Source: Deltaproteobacteria bacterium (GTDB lineage: Bacteria; UBA10199; SBBF01). Taken from it: a stretch of 8,382 bases of DNA. The translations under genes were made by a program, and so were the position numbers. The DNA lies in assembly GCA_016207765.1 (NCBI GenBank), contig JACQOY010000096.1, positions 1 through 8,382 of the forward strand, read 5' to 3'. The notes under the pieces were generated by a model. The model made no database searches, was not told the DNA's origin, and was given only the letters and a program-made list of their open reading frames with translations. The stretch's first letter is position 1. Every line of letters begins with the position of its first letter. Below are positions 1-6,730 of the stretch, in pieces.

Positions 1-1
1 C

Positions 2-1231
2 GCCGAGGTCTTGGCCGGAAACGGCCTTGCCGTTGAAATTTCGGACCAGTACTGCCCCACCCCATGCGTCTCGTGGATGGTCAAAGACTTAAAAGGCCTG
101 GCGGGCGTCATGATCACCGCCTCGCACAATCCTTGGGCATGGAACGGGGTTAAATTCAAGGAAAGCTATGGCGGGTCGGCGTCGCCCGAATACATCGCCC
201 CAATCGAAAAAAGAATTATAGATAATGAAAAAGAGGGGCGCAAAATTCAGAAAATAAACTTTGATGCCGGCGAAAAAAAGGGATTGATCACCCGCTTTTC
301 CCCCCGCGTTGGCTATGTTCATCAGCTCAAAAAACTCGTGGATATCGAGGCAATCAAAAAATCGAAAATCAAGATCTTAAACGATCCCCTCTTCGGCGCG
401 GGGACTCATTTTCTAAAAGTGATTCTTGGCGACATGGTCGGTGAAATTCACACGGAGGCCGATCCGAAATTCGGCGGCTTGAATCCCGAGCCGATCGATA
501 AAAATCTGGGAGAGCTCATGGCGGGGGTCAAAAAAGGGGGGTACACCGTCGGTATCGCCACCGACGGCGACGCCGACCGGATCGGCGCGGTGGACGAGCA
601 GGGAAATTTCGTCAACTCGCACCAGATTTTCGCCCTTCTCCTGAAACATTACGTGGAGGACAAAAAACTCAAAGGGGCAGTCATCAAGTCGGTTACCGCC
701 ACCGAGATGATTTCGGTTCTTGGCAAAAAGTACAAAATCCCGGTCATCGAAACGCCGGTAGGATTCAAATATATTTGCAGTGAGTTGGTCAAACACAATG
801 CCCTCATGGGGGGAGAGGAATCCGGCGGCATCAGTTTTGCCCCCCACGTCCACGAGCGGGACGGCATCTTGAACGGCCTGATGCTTTTGGAAATGATGGC
901 CCAGCGCAAAAAGAATCTTAAAGAGTTGATCGACGAACTCTACCGGGAAATCGGCGCCTTTTATTTTGATCGTGTCGATTTGCATCTGGAAAGGGGAAAG
1001 ATCGAAAACCTGACAGAACGTCTGGCAAGCCTGAAGATTGAAGAGATCGCCGGGCATAAAGTGGCGCAGAAAAATCCCATCGACGGGTTTAAGTATATTC
1101 TCGATGACTCAAGCTGGCTGATGATTCGCGCTTCCGGCACCGAACCTCTCGTACGCATCTACGCCGAGGCGGGGTCGATGGAGAGGGTTAAAAAACTGCT
1201 CGACGAAGGGAAGAAAATCGTCAGCCAGTAA
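2..1231 (+). CDS. Phosphoglucomutase/phosphomannomutase family protein, 5' end missing
   Basis: Alpha-D-phosphohexomutase, a cytosolic enzyme moving a phosphate between C6 and C1 of a hexose phosphate through a phosphoserine. The frame is open from base 2, so the N-terminus, probably some 60-80 residues, lies left of the window; the TTG at 11 is not a credible start. All four family signatures are visible: the phosphoserine loop TASHNP (Ser codon at 122-124), the metal loop DGDADR (563-580), the sugar-selecting loop GGEESGG (809-829) and the C-terminal phosphate loop RASGTEP (1127-1147). A GEESGG loop favours glucose phosphate over the GlmM-type GGEQSGH or AlgC-type GEMSGH forms, but mannose phosphate cannot be excluded. 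The phosphoserine loop continues as PWAWNG rather than the more usual PPEYNG form. The gene ends in TAA at 1229-1231; no GC-rich terminator stem follows. Confidence 0.95.
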   Translation, partial: AEVLAGNGLAVEISDQYCPTPCVSWMVKDLKGLAGVMITASHNPWAWNGVKFKESYGGSASPEYIAPIEKRIIDNEKEGRKIQKINFDAGEKKGLITRFSPRVGYVHQLKKLVDIEAIKKSKIKILNDPLFGAGTHFLKVILGDMVGEIHTEADPKFGGLNPEPIDKNLGELMAGVKKGGYTVGIATDGDADRIGAVDEQGNFVNSHQIFALLLKHYVEDKKLKGAVIKSVTATEMISVLGKKYKIPVIETPVGFKYICSELVKHNALMGGEESGGISFAPHVHERDGILNGLMLLEMMAQRKKNLKELIDELYREIGAFYFDRVDLHLERGKIENLTERLASLKIEEIAGHKVAQKNPIDGFKYILDDSSWLMIRASGTEPLVRIYAEAGSMERVKKLLDEGKKIVSQ

Positions 1232-1337
1232 TTTTTTGAAAACATTTTGGTATTATTCCTGTTTTTTTAGAGCAACTTTTCAAAATTTCCGCCGATAATC
1301 AAACGTCTCGAAACAATCAAGACAAAGGTACGCACCC

Positions 1338-2510
1338 ATGGATCCGTTGCTTTCCATTGACCCCTATTTTTCCTATTTGGCGGATTTCCCATCGTGTCTG
1401 GATTTCCAACGACAGGATTGTGTGGAAATAAACGGGCTTGACGCATTTGAAACGGATCCAAATCCCCCTCTTTTTCCCGATCAACCTCCCTCTAATTCTT
1501 CGCTCAGCGCTCTCTGGACCGAAAAATCCGGACCGTCAAATTTGATCGACCACTATCAAGCCGGCCTGCAACTCGCCTATAATGGCCGCCGTGAAGAGGC
1601 GCGAACACTATGGGAAAATGATCTCCAATTTGCCGATACCCCCGACAAATATCTCTTTGTTTCCGAAAATCTCTGCTGGCTTTCGCTTTTTTTCAAGGAC
1701 TGGGACTTGCTTGCCGACGATGCCTATTTTTTGCTGATGGATGATCCGCAGAGCTCTCTCGGGCTTTATACCTCTGCCCTTGTGGCCTATCGACGGCAAG
1801 ATTATGATGAGGCCTTTTATTTTCTTGCCCCGCTTGAATATCCCAACCGTTCCGTGTCGCCTCTTTTGGCGTGGCAAATAAACCAACTCGGCCTCCGCCT
1901 CGCCGAAAAAACCGGAGAACCCGCAATCACCCCTTATCATGAGCAAGAGTGGGAAGACGCGGAATTCCTATCAGCCGACCAACGGGCCCGTTATTTCGAC
2001 TACACCGCCTATCGGACAGTCACACAGGCCGACGACGCCGGGATATTGTTCGGACAAATAGTCAATTCATCCTACCTATCCTTTGAACAAAAAATGCAGG
2101 CCCTGGCCCGCAGTAACAAACCGGAGGACTTTCCCTGGCTGATGCATCTTTATTTCCGGACGTTTTTTACCTTTCGGGCCGATTTGACATCGGACCGTTT
2201 GCTGGACGACGCGTTCCTCAACAGGGAATACGACTGCACCGAATATGCAACAGCCATTTGTCGCTGTTTGACAGCGCTTGGAATTGAAAACCGCATGGTT
2301 GCGTACAATTGCGCCCCCGGCAAGCGACATGCGTTTGTGGCATTCAACATCGGTGGATTATGGGGATATGCAAGTCCGATGAGCTATGCGCCCCCTTCTT
2401 ATTCTTCTTTGCAAGAAGTCATTGGGGCGTGGGAATGGGACCGAATCGGCGGCCCGTTTGATGTAGGCCGGTGGAACGAAAAGACAAAAAAATTCAATTG
2501 GGACGAGTGA
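1338..2510 (+). CDS. Transglutaminase-like domain protein with helical N-terminal region
   Basis: A 390-residue protein without signal peptide or membrane segment. ATG 1338 is preceded by AAAGG at 1324-1328 with a 9-base spacer. Residues 1-65 are proline-rich and probably flexible. Residues about 70-190 read as amphipathic helix pairs with TPR-like spacing (for example around 71-95 and 146-165). Residues 295-350 resemble a transglutaminase-like (papain-fold) core: a Cys at the start of a helix (DCTEYATAICRCLTALGI, Cys300), then His331 in RHAFVAF, then a strand with GGLWGY. Family members normally complete the triad with Asp before Pro; the equivalent place here reads Ser346-Pro347. Bacterial members include proteases, cross-linking enzymes and inactive binding forms, so the activity is not predicted. 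It stands alone, converging on an unrecognised gene. Gene reality is secure; the family call rests on motif spacing read by eye. Confidence 0.72.
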   Translation: MDPLLSIDPYFSYLADFPSCLDFQRQDCVEINGLDAFETDPNPPLFPDQPPSNSSLSALWTEKSGPSNLIDHYQAGLQLAYNGRREEARTLWENDLQFADTPDKYLFVSENLCWLSLFFKDWDLLADDAYFLLMDDPQSSLGLYTSALVAYRRQDYDEAFYFLAPLEYPNRSVSPLLAWQINQLGLRLAEKTGEPAITPYHEQEWEDAEFLSADQRARYFDYTAYRTVTQADDAGILFGQIVNSSYLSFEQKMQALARSNKPEDFPWLMHLYFRTFFTFRADLTSDRLLDDAFLNREYDCTEYATAICRCLTALGIENRMVAYNCAPGKRHAFVAFNIGGLWGYASPMSYAPPSYSSLQEVIGAWEWDRIGGPFDVGRWNEKTKKFNWDE

Positions 2511-2511
2511 C

Positions 2512-3363
2512 CTATCTCTCCTCCGCCGTAAGATCCTCTGGAGGATAGCTCTCCCGCAACTGCTCTGTAACCAGTCTGCGATATTCGGCCCGAGCTGATT
2601 CGACCGACTGATTTCGTGTATTGCCCAAATTTACATGCGGCATGTCCCCTTGCGCCGGACTAAAATAAGATACCTCTGTCTCTCCATTGACATCGATATA
2701 AACCGATCCCGTAAATTGCGGCGTCGACAGATTTTTCGGGTCGCTGTATTCGTACCGCCCCAGCGAAGTAAAAACACGGTTGGCATTGCCGAAGGCGGTT
2801 GTTGAAATATAACTCTTGTCCAATCCGATCTGCTGATTGTCCGCCATAAAAAATAGAACGCTACTTGTCTGACTTTCGACATCGGCGCGTTTGATCCCAC
2901 CCGCTTGGGGGCTTTGAAGTACAGTAGCCGTGTGTTCAAGCGTTGTCATAAAATCCTGACTGCTTGTATCACCCGCCCTTCCCGCCGCCGGATAAAGTGT
3001 GGCCGTAACCGGTGTTCCGTTGCAGGTTAAGTGGAACTCATAACCGTGGCTTACGGTCACCCCTGTTACTGTGTATCCCATACCCTCCAGACGAGTAGCC
3101 GCCTGCGTCACCAGTGCATTCTGCATGCCCGTAAAATTGGCCTGACGCGTTTCACCGGGTACCTCGCTTTTGTAAGAATGCCCGGCGCTGTCCACAATCT
3201 GAAACCAGTCGGCGGCTGGGACCGAATAGTCGGCATGGGCCACTTCCCTGATATGAGCCATATCGGGCGTTCCAGCGTTCGGTCGCCCCTCCAAAGATTG
3301 AACAAGACTCCACATCATTTGTTGTTCGGTGGTTACACGGGGATCGATGGGGGGGTTGGCCAT
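2512..3363 (-). CDS. Hypothetical protein, no recognised family
   Basis: A 283-residue protein that I do not recognise. The start is well supported: ATG at 3363-3361 follows a strong AAAGGAG (3378-3372) with an 8-base spacer. There is no signal peptide, lipobox or hydrophobic segment. The composition is polar, rich in Thr, Ser, Gln and Gly, with one Cys (in HLTCNGTPVTATLYP) and alternating strand-like stretches in the middle (TVTGVTVSHGYEFHL; TGSVYIDVNGETEVSYF), suggesting an alpha/beta soluble fold. The C-terminus is a charged helix rich in Glu and Arg. The stop (TAG, 2514-2512) lies one base from the stop of the convergent transglutaminase-like gene, and no terminator hairpin separates them. 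The 166 bases upstream (3364-3529) contain no gene. Function unknown. Confidence 0.85.
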   Translation of the reverse strand: MANPPIDPRVTTEQQMMWSLVQSLEGRPNAGTPDMAHIREVAHADYSVPAADWFQIVDSAGHSYKSEVPGETRQANFTGMQNALVTQAATRLEGMGYTVTGVTVSHGYEFHLTCNGTPVTATLYPAAGRAGDTSSQDFMTTLEHTATVLQSPQAGGIKRADVESQTSSVLFFMADNQQIGLDKSYISTTAFGNANRVFTSLGRYEYSDPKNLSTPQFTGSVYIDVNGETEVSYFSPAQGDMPHVNLGNTRNQSVESARAEYRRLVTEQLRESYPPEDLTAEER

Positions 3364-3529
3364 GGCTTTTTCTCCTTTGAACCTTTTTTCTTAAGCAATC
3401 TTCATGCCAAAAAAGAGAGGGGCTGAAAGAGGTCTAACTGGCTGAAATAAAAGGGAAGAGGAAAAACCGGCAAAGTGGCCAATGAGCCAAAATGATCAGG
3501 ATTTTGACGCTTTTCTCAAAATGAAATTC

Positions 3530-3961
3530 TTATTGGGGATCGGGGGAGGCCTCGGAAGGAGCCGATTCATCGGATTCGGATGGGGTTTCCTCCGCTTTTT
3601 CGTTCCGATATTTGATGCCAAACCCTTCGCACGACTGGGCCAGCCAGTTGAGCATTTTTTTGCACCTTACCTCCACTACCGCATCGGCCCCCATTTCATA
3701 CGCGACCTGCCGCATCTTGTTATAGATGTAGGTCCGCTTGTTGGTGAGGGCGTCCTCGCCACGCACCGGACCGAGGATATCGTAGTCCCCTTCGGCCCTC
3801 CCGGTCATGAGAGGGATCGCATCGATCTCGGCCTGGATTTTTTCGACTTTTTTTTGCTCGCGGAGTTTGTTGGACTGCCAGGGGACTTTGGCTTCCGCGG
3901 CGATGGAGAGCCCAAAAGCAAGTCCGATAAAAACCAGTAGCTGAATCTTGTTATTCGACAT
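3530..3961 (-). CDS. Exported small protein with RcsF/YbjQ-like core
   Basis: A 143-residue protein. Residues 1-24 form a signal peptide: Lys5, hydrophobic core LLVFIGLAFGLSIAA and a cleavage site after Ala24 (AEA|K), so it should act in the periplasm or outside. A charged helix follows (about 30-48). Residues 58-118 (YDILGPVRGEDAL..., then YIYNKMRQVAYEMGADAVVEVRC, then SCEGFGIKY) follow the plan of the RcsF/YbjQ-like fold: a first strand ending in G-V/I-x-G, a helix, GADAVV, then strands with cysteines. Cys100 and Cys111 could form a disulfide as RcsF cysteines do. There is no lipobox, so unlike RcsF it is not an obvious lipoprotein. The last 20 residues are a Ser/Glu/Pro-rich tail. Its ATG lies inside the 3' end of the upstream START-like gene (11-base overlap) and has only a weak ribosome site, so translational coupling is likely. 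Function not predictable. Confidence 0.8.
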   Translation of the reverse strand: MSNNKIQLLVFIGLAFGLSIAAEAKVPWQSNKLREQKKVEKIQAEIDAIPLMTGRAEGDYDILGPVRGEDALTNKRTYIYNKMRQVAYEMGADAVVEVRCKKMLNWLAQSCEGFGIKYRNEKAEETPSESDESAPSEASPDPQ

Positions 3962-4697
3962 TTCTTTTCGCGACCCCCGATTTTTCCTCCAGCACTTTCT
4001 TGTTCGCCTCCACGCTTTTTTTCATCGACGCCCGAAAGATGCTTTTGGCCAAAAATTGCGGGTACTGAATGCCGGGATCCGAATCATATTCCCCGCGAAA
4101 TTCTGTCCAGCCGGGTTTGCCGGGGACGGGCAAAAGCTCCCAGTAGCCTTCGAGCGTTTTAAAATTGCCCACAAGCGTCTCATATTCGTAACGGTATTTC
4201 CCCTTGGAACCCTGAGACTCGTCATTCTTCACCTTTGAGACCGCCCAGCGGTCATTCAGGGGCCAGGGGAGATTGAACCGCTGAAGGATATAGCTTGTCC
4301 AGACGCCGCCGGGTTTTCTTCCGTACTCGGAAGGAAAATCCTGTCCCCCAATCAGCTCATAAAAACCCCTGATGCTGTCGGGTTTTTTCCGCACGACCAA
4401 GGCAAATTGGTTTTTATCGAGCGTCCGGCTGTCGGAATAATCGGAATACCGGTCTTTATAGGTGTTTGTATCGATCAGAATGCGCCATACTTCCTGGACG
4501 GGAAACGGATACCGGGCGCGCGTGGTGGTATGGGCCTTGTATTCATGCTTTTTGAACGTCACTTCCACCCATGTCTCCCCTTTTTGCAATGTCTCTTCCG
4601 CTTCGGGATGAAAGCTGTCGTAGGCCCGGCAAACGGGCGAAAACGCCAAAAGGGACAAAAAGAAAAGGAAGGCCTGAATCGCTTTAATGAGCCTCAT
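3951..4697 (-). CDS. Exported START/SRPBCC-like domain protein
   Basis: A 248-residue protein with a signal peptide (MRLIKAIQAFLFFLSLLAFS, probable cleavage after Ala25 in CRA|YDS; no proper lipobox), so probably periplasmic. Residues about 40-235 fit a START/SRPBCC helix-grip fold: a first strand and helix with FPVQEVWRILIDTNTYKDRY (about 65-84), the START-like LPWPLNDRWAVSKV (about 143-156), a strand WTEFRGEYDSDPGIQYP (about 197-213), and a long C-terminal helix (about 214-238) that would close the cavity. Such domains bind lipids, polyketides or other hydrophobic ligands; no ligand can be named. ATG 4697-4695 has AGGG about 6 bases upstream. It is the first gene of a two-gene minus-strand operon with the RcsF/YbjQ-like gene and is divergent from the membrane-protein gene at 4822. 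The family call is by pattern, not alignment. Confidence 0.78.
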   Translation of the reverse strand: MRLIKAIQAFLFFLSLLAFSPVCRAYDSFHPEAEETLQKGETWVEVTFKKHEYKAHTTTRARYPFPVQEVWRILIDTNTYKDRYSDYSDSRTLDKNQFALVVRKKPDSIRGFYELIGGQDFPSEYGRKPGGVWTSYILQRFNLPWPLNDRWAVSKVKNDESQGSKGKYRYEYETLVGNFKTLEGYWELLPVPGKPGWTEFRGEYDSDPGIQYPQFLAKSIFRASMKKSVEANKKVLEEKSGVAKRNVE

Positions 4698-4761
4698 AAC
4701 CGGCCCTATCTAGCGCAACGGTTTTTCAATGACAATAGCTATTCGAGAGATGCCTAAGAAA

Positions 4762-4790
4762 TTGACTTTGTTTGAAAATAGGGCAAATAT
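4762..4790 (+). promoter_or_regulatory. Possible promoter for the PuuD-like membrane protein gene
   Basis: TTGACT at 4762-4767 is a 5/6 match to the sigma-70 -35 box. At a 17-base spacing the -10 position reads AAATAT (4785-4790), a poor match; TATATC at 4788-4793 is better but the spacing would be 20. The region is AT-rich and lies 30-60 bases before the gene start. This is only a candidate. Confidence 0.28.
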
Positions 4791-4809
4791 ATCTCGGAAA
4801 TTTCAAACC

Positions 4810-4816
4810 AAGGAGG
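4810..4816 (+). promoter_or_regulatory. Ribosome binding site that sets the PuuD-like start
   Basis: AAGGAGG lies 5 bases before ATG 4822. The frame is open back to an ATG at 4729, which would add 31 polar residues, but that ATG has no Shine-Dalgarno sequence and the extension does not resemble the family. The strong site therefore places the start at 4822. Confidence 0.85.
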
Positions 4817-4821
4817 CTTTT

Positions 4822-5526
4822 ATGGAACTGGCATTGTTTAACATGGATGGGGTGTTGTTTTTGTTGCGCTGGATTCATTTCATTTTCGGCGTCATCTGGA
4901 TCGGTCTTTTGTATTTTTTCAATTTTGTGCAGGGAGAATTTTTCAAGGAAATCGATGCCGGCATGAAAAATGTCGCCATCCAAAAACTGGTTCCCCGCGC
5001 CCTTTGGTGGTTCCGTTGGGGCGCCATGTTCACGTTTCTATCGGGCCTTTTCATTTTCACCGGGACGCTTCACACGGGCTTTCCCTGGCATTCCGGTTGG
5101 GGGCTTTCCATCCTGATCGGCGCCGGCTTCGGCACCCTAATGTGGTTTAACGTCTGGTTTGTTATCTGGCCGAACCAGAAGGTGGTCATCGCCTCGGCAA
5201 ACCAGGTGATCTCCGGCGGTCAGCCGATTGCCGATGCGGCGGCGCGCGGCGCGCGGGCCCTGACAGCATCACGGACCAATGTGGTCTTTTCCTTCCCGAT
5301 GCTTTTCTTCATGGGAGCAGCCCGCCACCTGGGAATAAACCGGGACTTTTCCATGGTTGATTTTCGCCTGGCTGGGGGGGCTATTGCGATTCTGGCGCTC
5401 CTTTTGCAACTGAATGCCCTGAAGGGAAAAACCGGACCGATGACGACCGTGAAAGGGGTAATCCACTCCGGCGTGCTTCTGACGGCGATTGTTTATCTGG
5501 CGGTGGAGTTTTTGACGCGAGTTTGA
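4822..5526 (+). CDS. Membrane protein of the urate hydroxylase (PuuD) N-terminal domain family
   Basis: A 234-residue integral membrane protein with about six hydrophobic segments (roughly 12-34, 64-83, 91-116, 152-170, 181-199, 211-232). The family match is to the urate oxidase N-terminal domain (PuuD type): RWIHFIFGVIWIGLLYFFNF near the start, WWFRWGAMFTFLSGL, and the marker stretch MWFNVWFVIWPNQKVV at about 107-122. Histidines at 19, 84, 90, 169 and 215 lie in or beside membrane segments and could ligate haem or metal. Characterised PuuD proteins carry an additional C-terminal cytochrome c domain; no CxxCH motif is present here and the protein ends after the last membrane segment. Database entries often name such short homologues urate hydroxylase, but no other purine-catabolism gene is visible, so the substrate is open. 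It converges on folB across a large hairpin repeat. Confidence 0.82.
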   Translation: MELALFNMDGVLFLLRWIHFIFGVIWIGLLYFFNFVQGEFFKEIDAGMKNVAIQKLVPRALWWFRWGAMFTFLSGLFIFTGTLHTGFPWHSGWGLSILIGAGFGTLMWFNVWFVIWPNQKVVIASANQVISGGQPIADAAARGARALTASRTNVVFSFPMLFFMGAARHLGINRDFSMVDFRLAGGAIAILALLLQLNALKGKTGPMTTVKGVIHSGVLLTAIVYLAVEFLTRV

Positions 5527-5531
5527 AACTT

Positions 5532-5671
5532 GTAACAGCCAAACAAAGAGAGCCCTTTTGACGGAGCAATTTTTGTTCCTGCCGGCGACATCTGACAGCG
5601 AGATAATCCAACTCGAGGCGGCTTACGAAAATTGCGAAGACAAAGAGGCTCTCTTTGTTGCGAGCTGTTAC
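5532..5671. repeat. 140-base long inverted repeat, MITE-like or giant hairpin
   Basis: The two ends are inverted copies. GTAACAGC (5532-5539) pairs with GCTGTTAC (5664-5671). After a small unequal internal loop (2 versus 4 bases), AACAAAGAGAGCC (5542-5554) pairs with GGCTCTCTTTGTT (5647-5659). Pairing resumes in register with TTTTG/CAAAG (5556-5560 with 5641-5645, one wobble pair) and GCAATTTTTGT/ACGAAAATTGC (5566-5576 with 5625-5635, one wobble). A 48-base apical region remains, with a possible GCCG/CGGC stem (5581-5584 with 5619-5622). No ORF of note lies inside. The element fills the gap between two convergent genes and its right end contributes the folB stop codon (TAA, 5670-5668). Read on the plus strand it is followed by six T residues (5672-5677), so it could also end transcription of the membrane-protein gene. 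No clear target duplication flanks it. Confidence 0.8.
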
Positions 5672-6036
5672 TTTTTTCGATAGATCGTAACTGACACCTT
5701 GCGTGCGTGCGGGATGGCCAGTGGTTTGTCCACGCCAACCGCCACCCCCTTCACCCCTTTGAGGCGGAGGATCTCGCGGGCCACCTCTTCGGCGATGGTC
5801 TCGATCAGATTGAAATGTTTTCGTTTCAGGACGCTTAAAACAAGCGTGTCCACCTGATCGTAATCGATGGTGTCGCGAAGGTGATCGCTCTTGGCCGCTT
5901 TTTTTGCATCGAATTCGATCTTTAAATCGACAATCACCTTCTGTTTCCTCTTCTTTTCCCAGTGATAAAAACCGAGGGTGTGGTCGTATTCGAGGGTGAG
6001 ATGGAGATGATCGGAAAAGGGGATGATTGTTCGCAT
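5668..6036 (-). CDS. folB: Dihydroneopterin aldolase FolB
   Basis: Cytosolic folate enzyme converting 7,8-dihydroneopterin to 6-hydroxymethyl-7,8-dihydropterin and glycolaldehyde. The 122-residue length is normal for FolB. Family hallmarks are present: [20 protein letters not shown] with Glu27 in the position of the conserved active-site Glu, DTIDYDQV with Tyr59, the pterin-anchoring Glu79 in [11 protein letters not shown], and the C-terminal [15 protein letters not shown] with catalytic Lys104. ATG 6036-6034 is chosen because GGAG lies 8 bases upstream and because the homology begins just after it; the frame stays open further upstream, but that part lies antisense to folE. It diverges from folE with only a short gap between start codons. 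The stop codon lies inside the edge of the 140-base inverted repeat, and the two last residues are Lys-Lys. Confidence 0.93.
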   Translation of the reverse strand: MRTIIPFSDHLHLTLEYDHTLGFYHWEKKRKQKVIVDLKIEFDAKKAAKSDHLRDTIDYDQVDTLVLSVLKRKHFNLIETIAEEVAREILRLKGVKGVAVGVDKPLAIPHARKVSVTIYRKK

Positions 6037-6063
6037 TGACACGGCTCCAACAAATTGGATAAG
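6036..6063 (+). promoter_or_regulatory. Probable folE promoter
   Basis: TTGACA (6036-6041) is a perfect -35 match. After a 16-base spacer, GATAAG (6058-6063) matches the -10 consensus at four of six positions. Transcription would begin near 6070, about 10 bases before ATG 6080, giving a very short leader. The -35 box touches the folB start codon, so the folB and folE control regions overlap. If real, it excludes the upstream ATG at 6023 as the folE start. Confidence 0.5.
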
Positions 6064-6079
6064 AGTCTCTGATCCCTCT

Positions 6080-6724
6080 ATGCCAAAGCAGTCAAAAATA
6101 CAACCAATCTCCCTTGTCGGCAGGGAGACCAGCGCACCGATCAGCCGGGGGGCCGTTTCCCTGACGGAACGGCGCGACATGGAAGAGGCGCTCCGCATCC
6201 TCTTGCGGGGGGTGGGAGAAAATCCGGACCGCGACGGCCTTTTGCAAACCCCCTCCCGAGTCGTCGAATCGCTCAAATTTTTGACCAAGGGATATGAGGA
6301 AGATCCGTTTGAAGTCATCAACAAGGCCATCTTTGACGAAAAACATGACGAGATGATCGTCGTCAAAGACATTGTCCTCTACAGTCTCTGCGAACACCAC
6401 CTTCTTCCCTTCTTCGGCCGTGCGCATGTGGCGTATATTCCAAACAACCGGATTGTCGGCCTTTCTAAAATCGCCCGTCTGGTGGAAATTTATGCCCGGC
6501 GTCTTCAGGTGCAGGAACGCCTGACCCAACAGATTGCGGAGACGTTGCAGGAGACCCTCAAGCCGAAGGGAACAGCGGTCATCATCGAGGCGGAACATCT
6601 CTGCATGCAGATGCGCGGGGTGCAAAAAAGGGGATCGAGCATGATCACCTCGGCTATGCTGGGGGGTTTTAGACGCTTGGCTACACGGGAAGAATTTATT
6701 TCGCTGATTCGCAATGGGAAATAA
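6080..6724 (+). CDS. folE: GTP cyclohydrolase I FolE
   Basis: Zinc enzyme that converts GTP to 7,8-dihydroneopterin triphosphate and formate, the entry step to folate, tetrahydropterins and queuosine-type deazapurines. From ATG 6080 it has 214 residues, within the family range. Visible signatures: [16 protein letters not shown] (46-61), [13 protein letters not shown] (101-113) with zinc ligands Cys104 and His107 and catalytic His106, [20 protein letters not shown] (127-146), and [12 protein letters not shown] (172-183) with the third zinc ligand Cys175. All catalytic residues are intact. The start is uncertain: ATG 6080 lacks a clear Shine-Dalgarno sequence, while ATG 6023 (233 residues) would overlap folB by 14 bases and lie inside the proposed promoter. 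The 30 residues before the conserved domain are a variable N-terminus. The queD-like gene begins 6 bases after the stop. Confidence 0.95.
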   Translation: MPKQSKIQPISLVGRETSAPISRGAVSLTERRDMEEALRILLRGVGENPDRDGLLQTPSRVVESLKFLTKGYEEDPFEVINKAIFDEKHDEMIVVKDIVLYSLCEHHLLPFFGRAHVAYIPNNRIVGLSKIARLVEIYARRLQVQERLTQQIAETLQETLKPKGTAVIIEAEHLCMQMRGVQKRGSSMITSAMLGGFRRLATREEFISLIRNGK

Positions 6725-6730
6725 TTTTTC

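Noticed and set aside
413..1057. 214-codon minus-strand frame inside the phosphohexomutase gene
   Set aside because: The plus-strand gene carries all family motifs through the same bases; the antisense product shows no domain and no ribosome site was seen.
1232..1337. TTTTGAAAA/TTTTCAAAA inverted repeat (1234-1242 with 1277-1285) and a T7 run (1262-1268) after the phosphohexomutase gene as a terminator
   Set aside because: The stem is nearly all A/T and the T run lies in the loop, not after the stem, so it does not have terminator form. TTGAAA at 1236 also has no -10 box at proper spacing.
3467..3488. Possible terminator after the minus-strand operon
   Set aside because: The GGC/GCC arms are only three to five pairs with wobble pairs, although a T run follows on the minus strand; too weak to call.
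3482..3940. 152-codon plus-strand frame opposite the RcsF/YbjQ-like gene
   Set aside because: Its product is Phe/Gly/Pro-rich as expected from the antisense of a real gene, whereas the minus strand has a signal peptide and a structured core.
4729..4821. 31-residue N-terminal extension of the PuuD-like protein from ATG 4729
   Set aside because: The AAGGAGG site directly before ATG 4822 and the family's usual start make the upstream ATG unlikely.
6037..6372. Upstream extension of the folB frame
   Set aside because: It would overlap the folE coding region; the FolB homology starts just after ATG 6036, which has its own GGAG.
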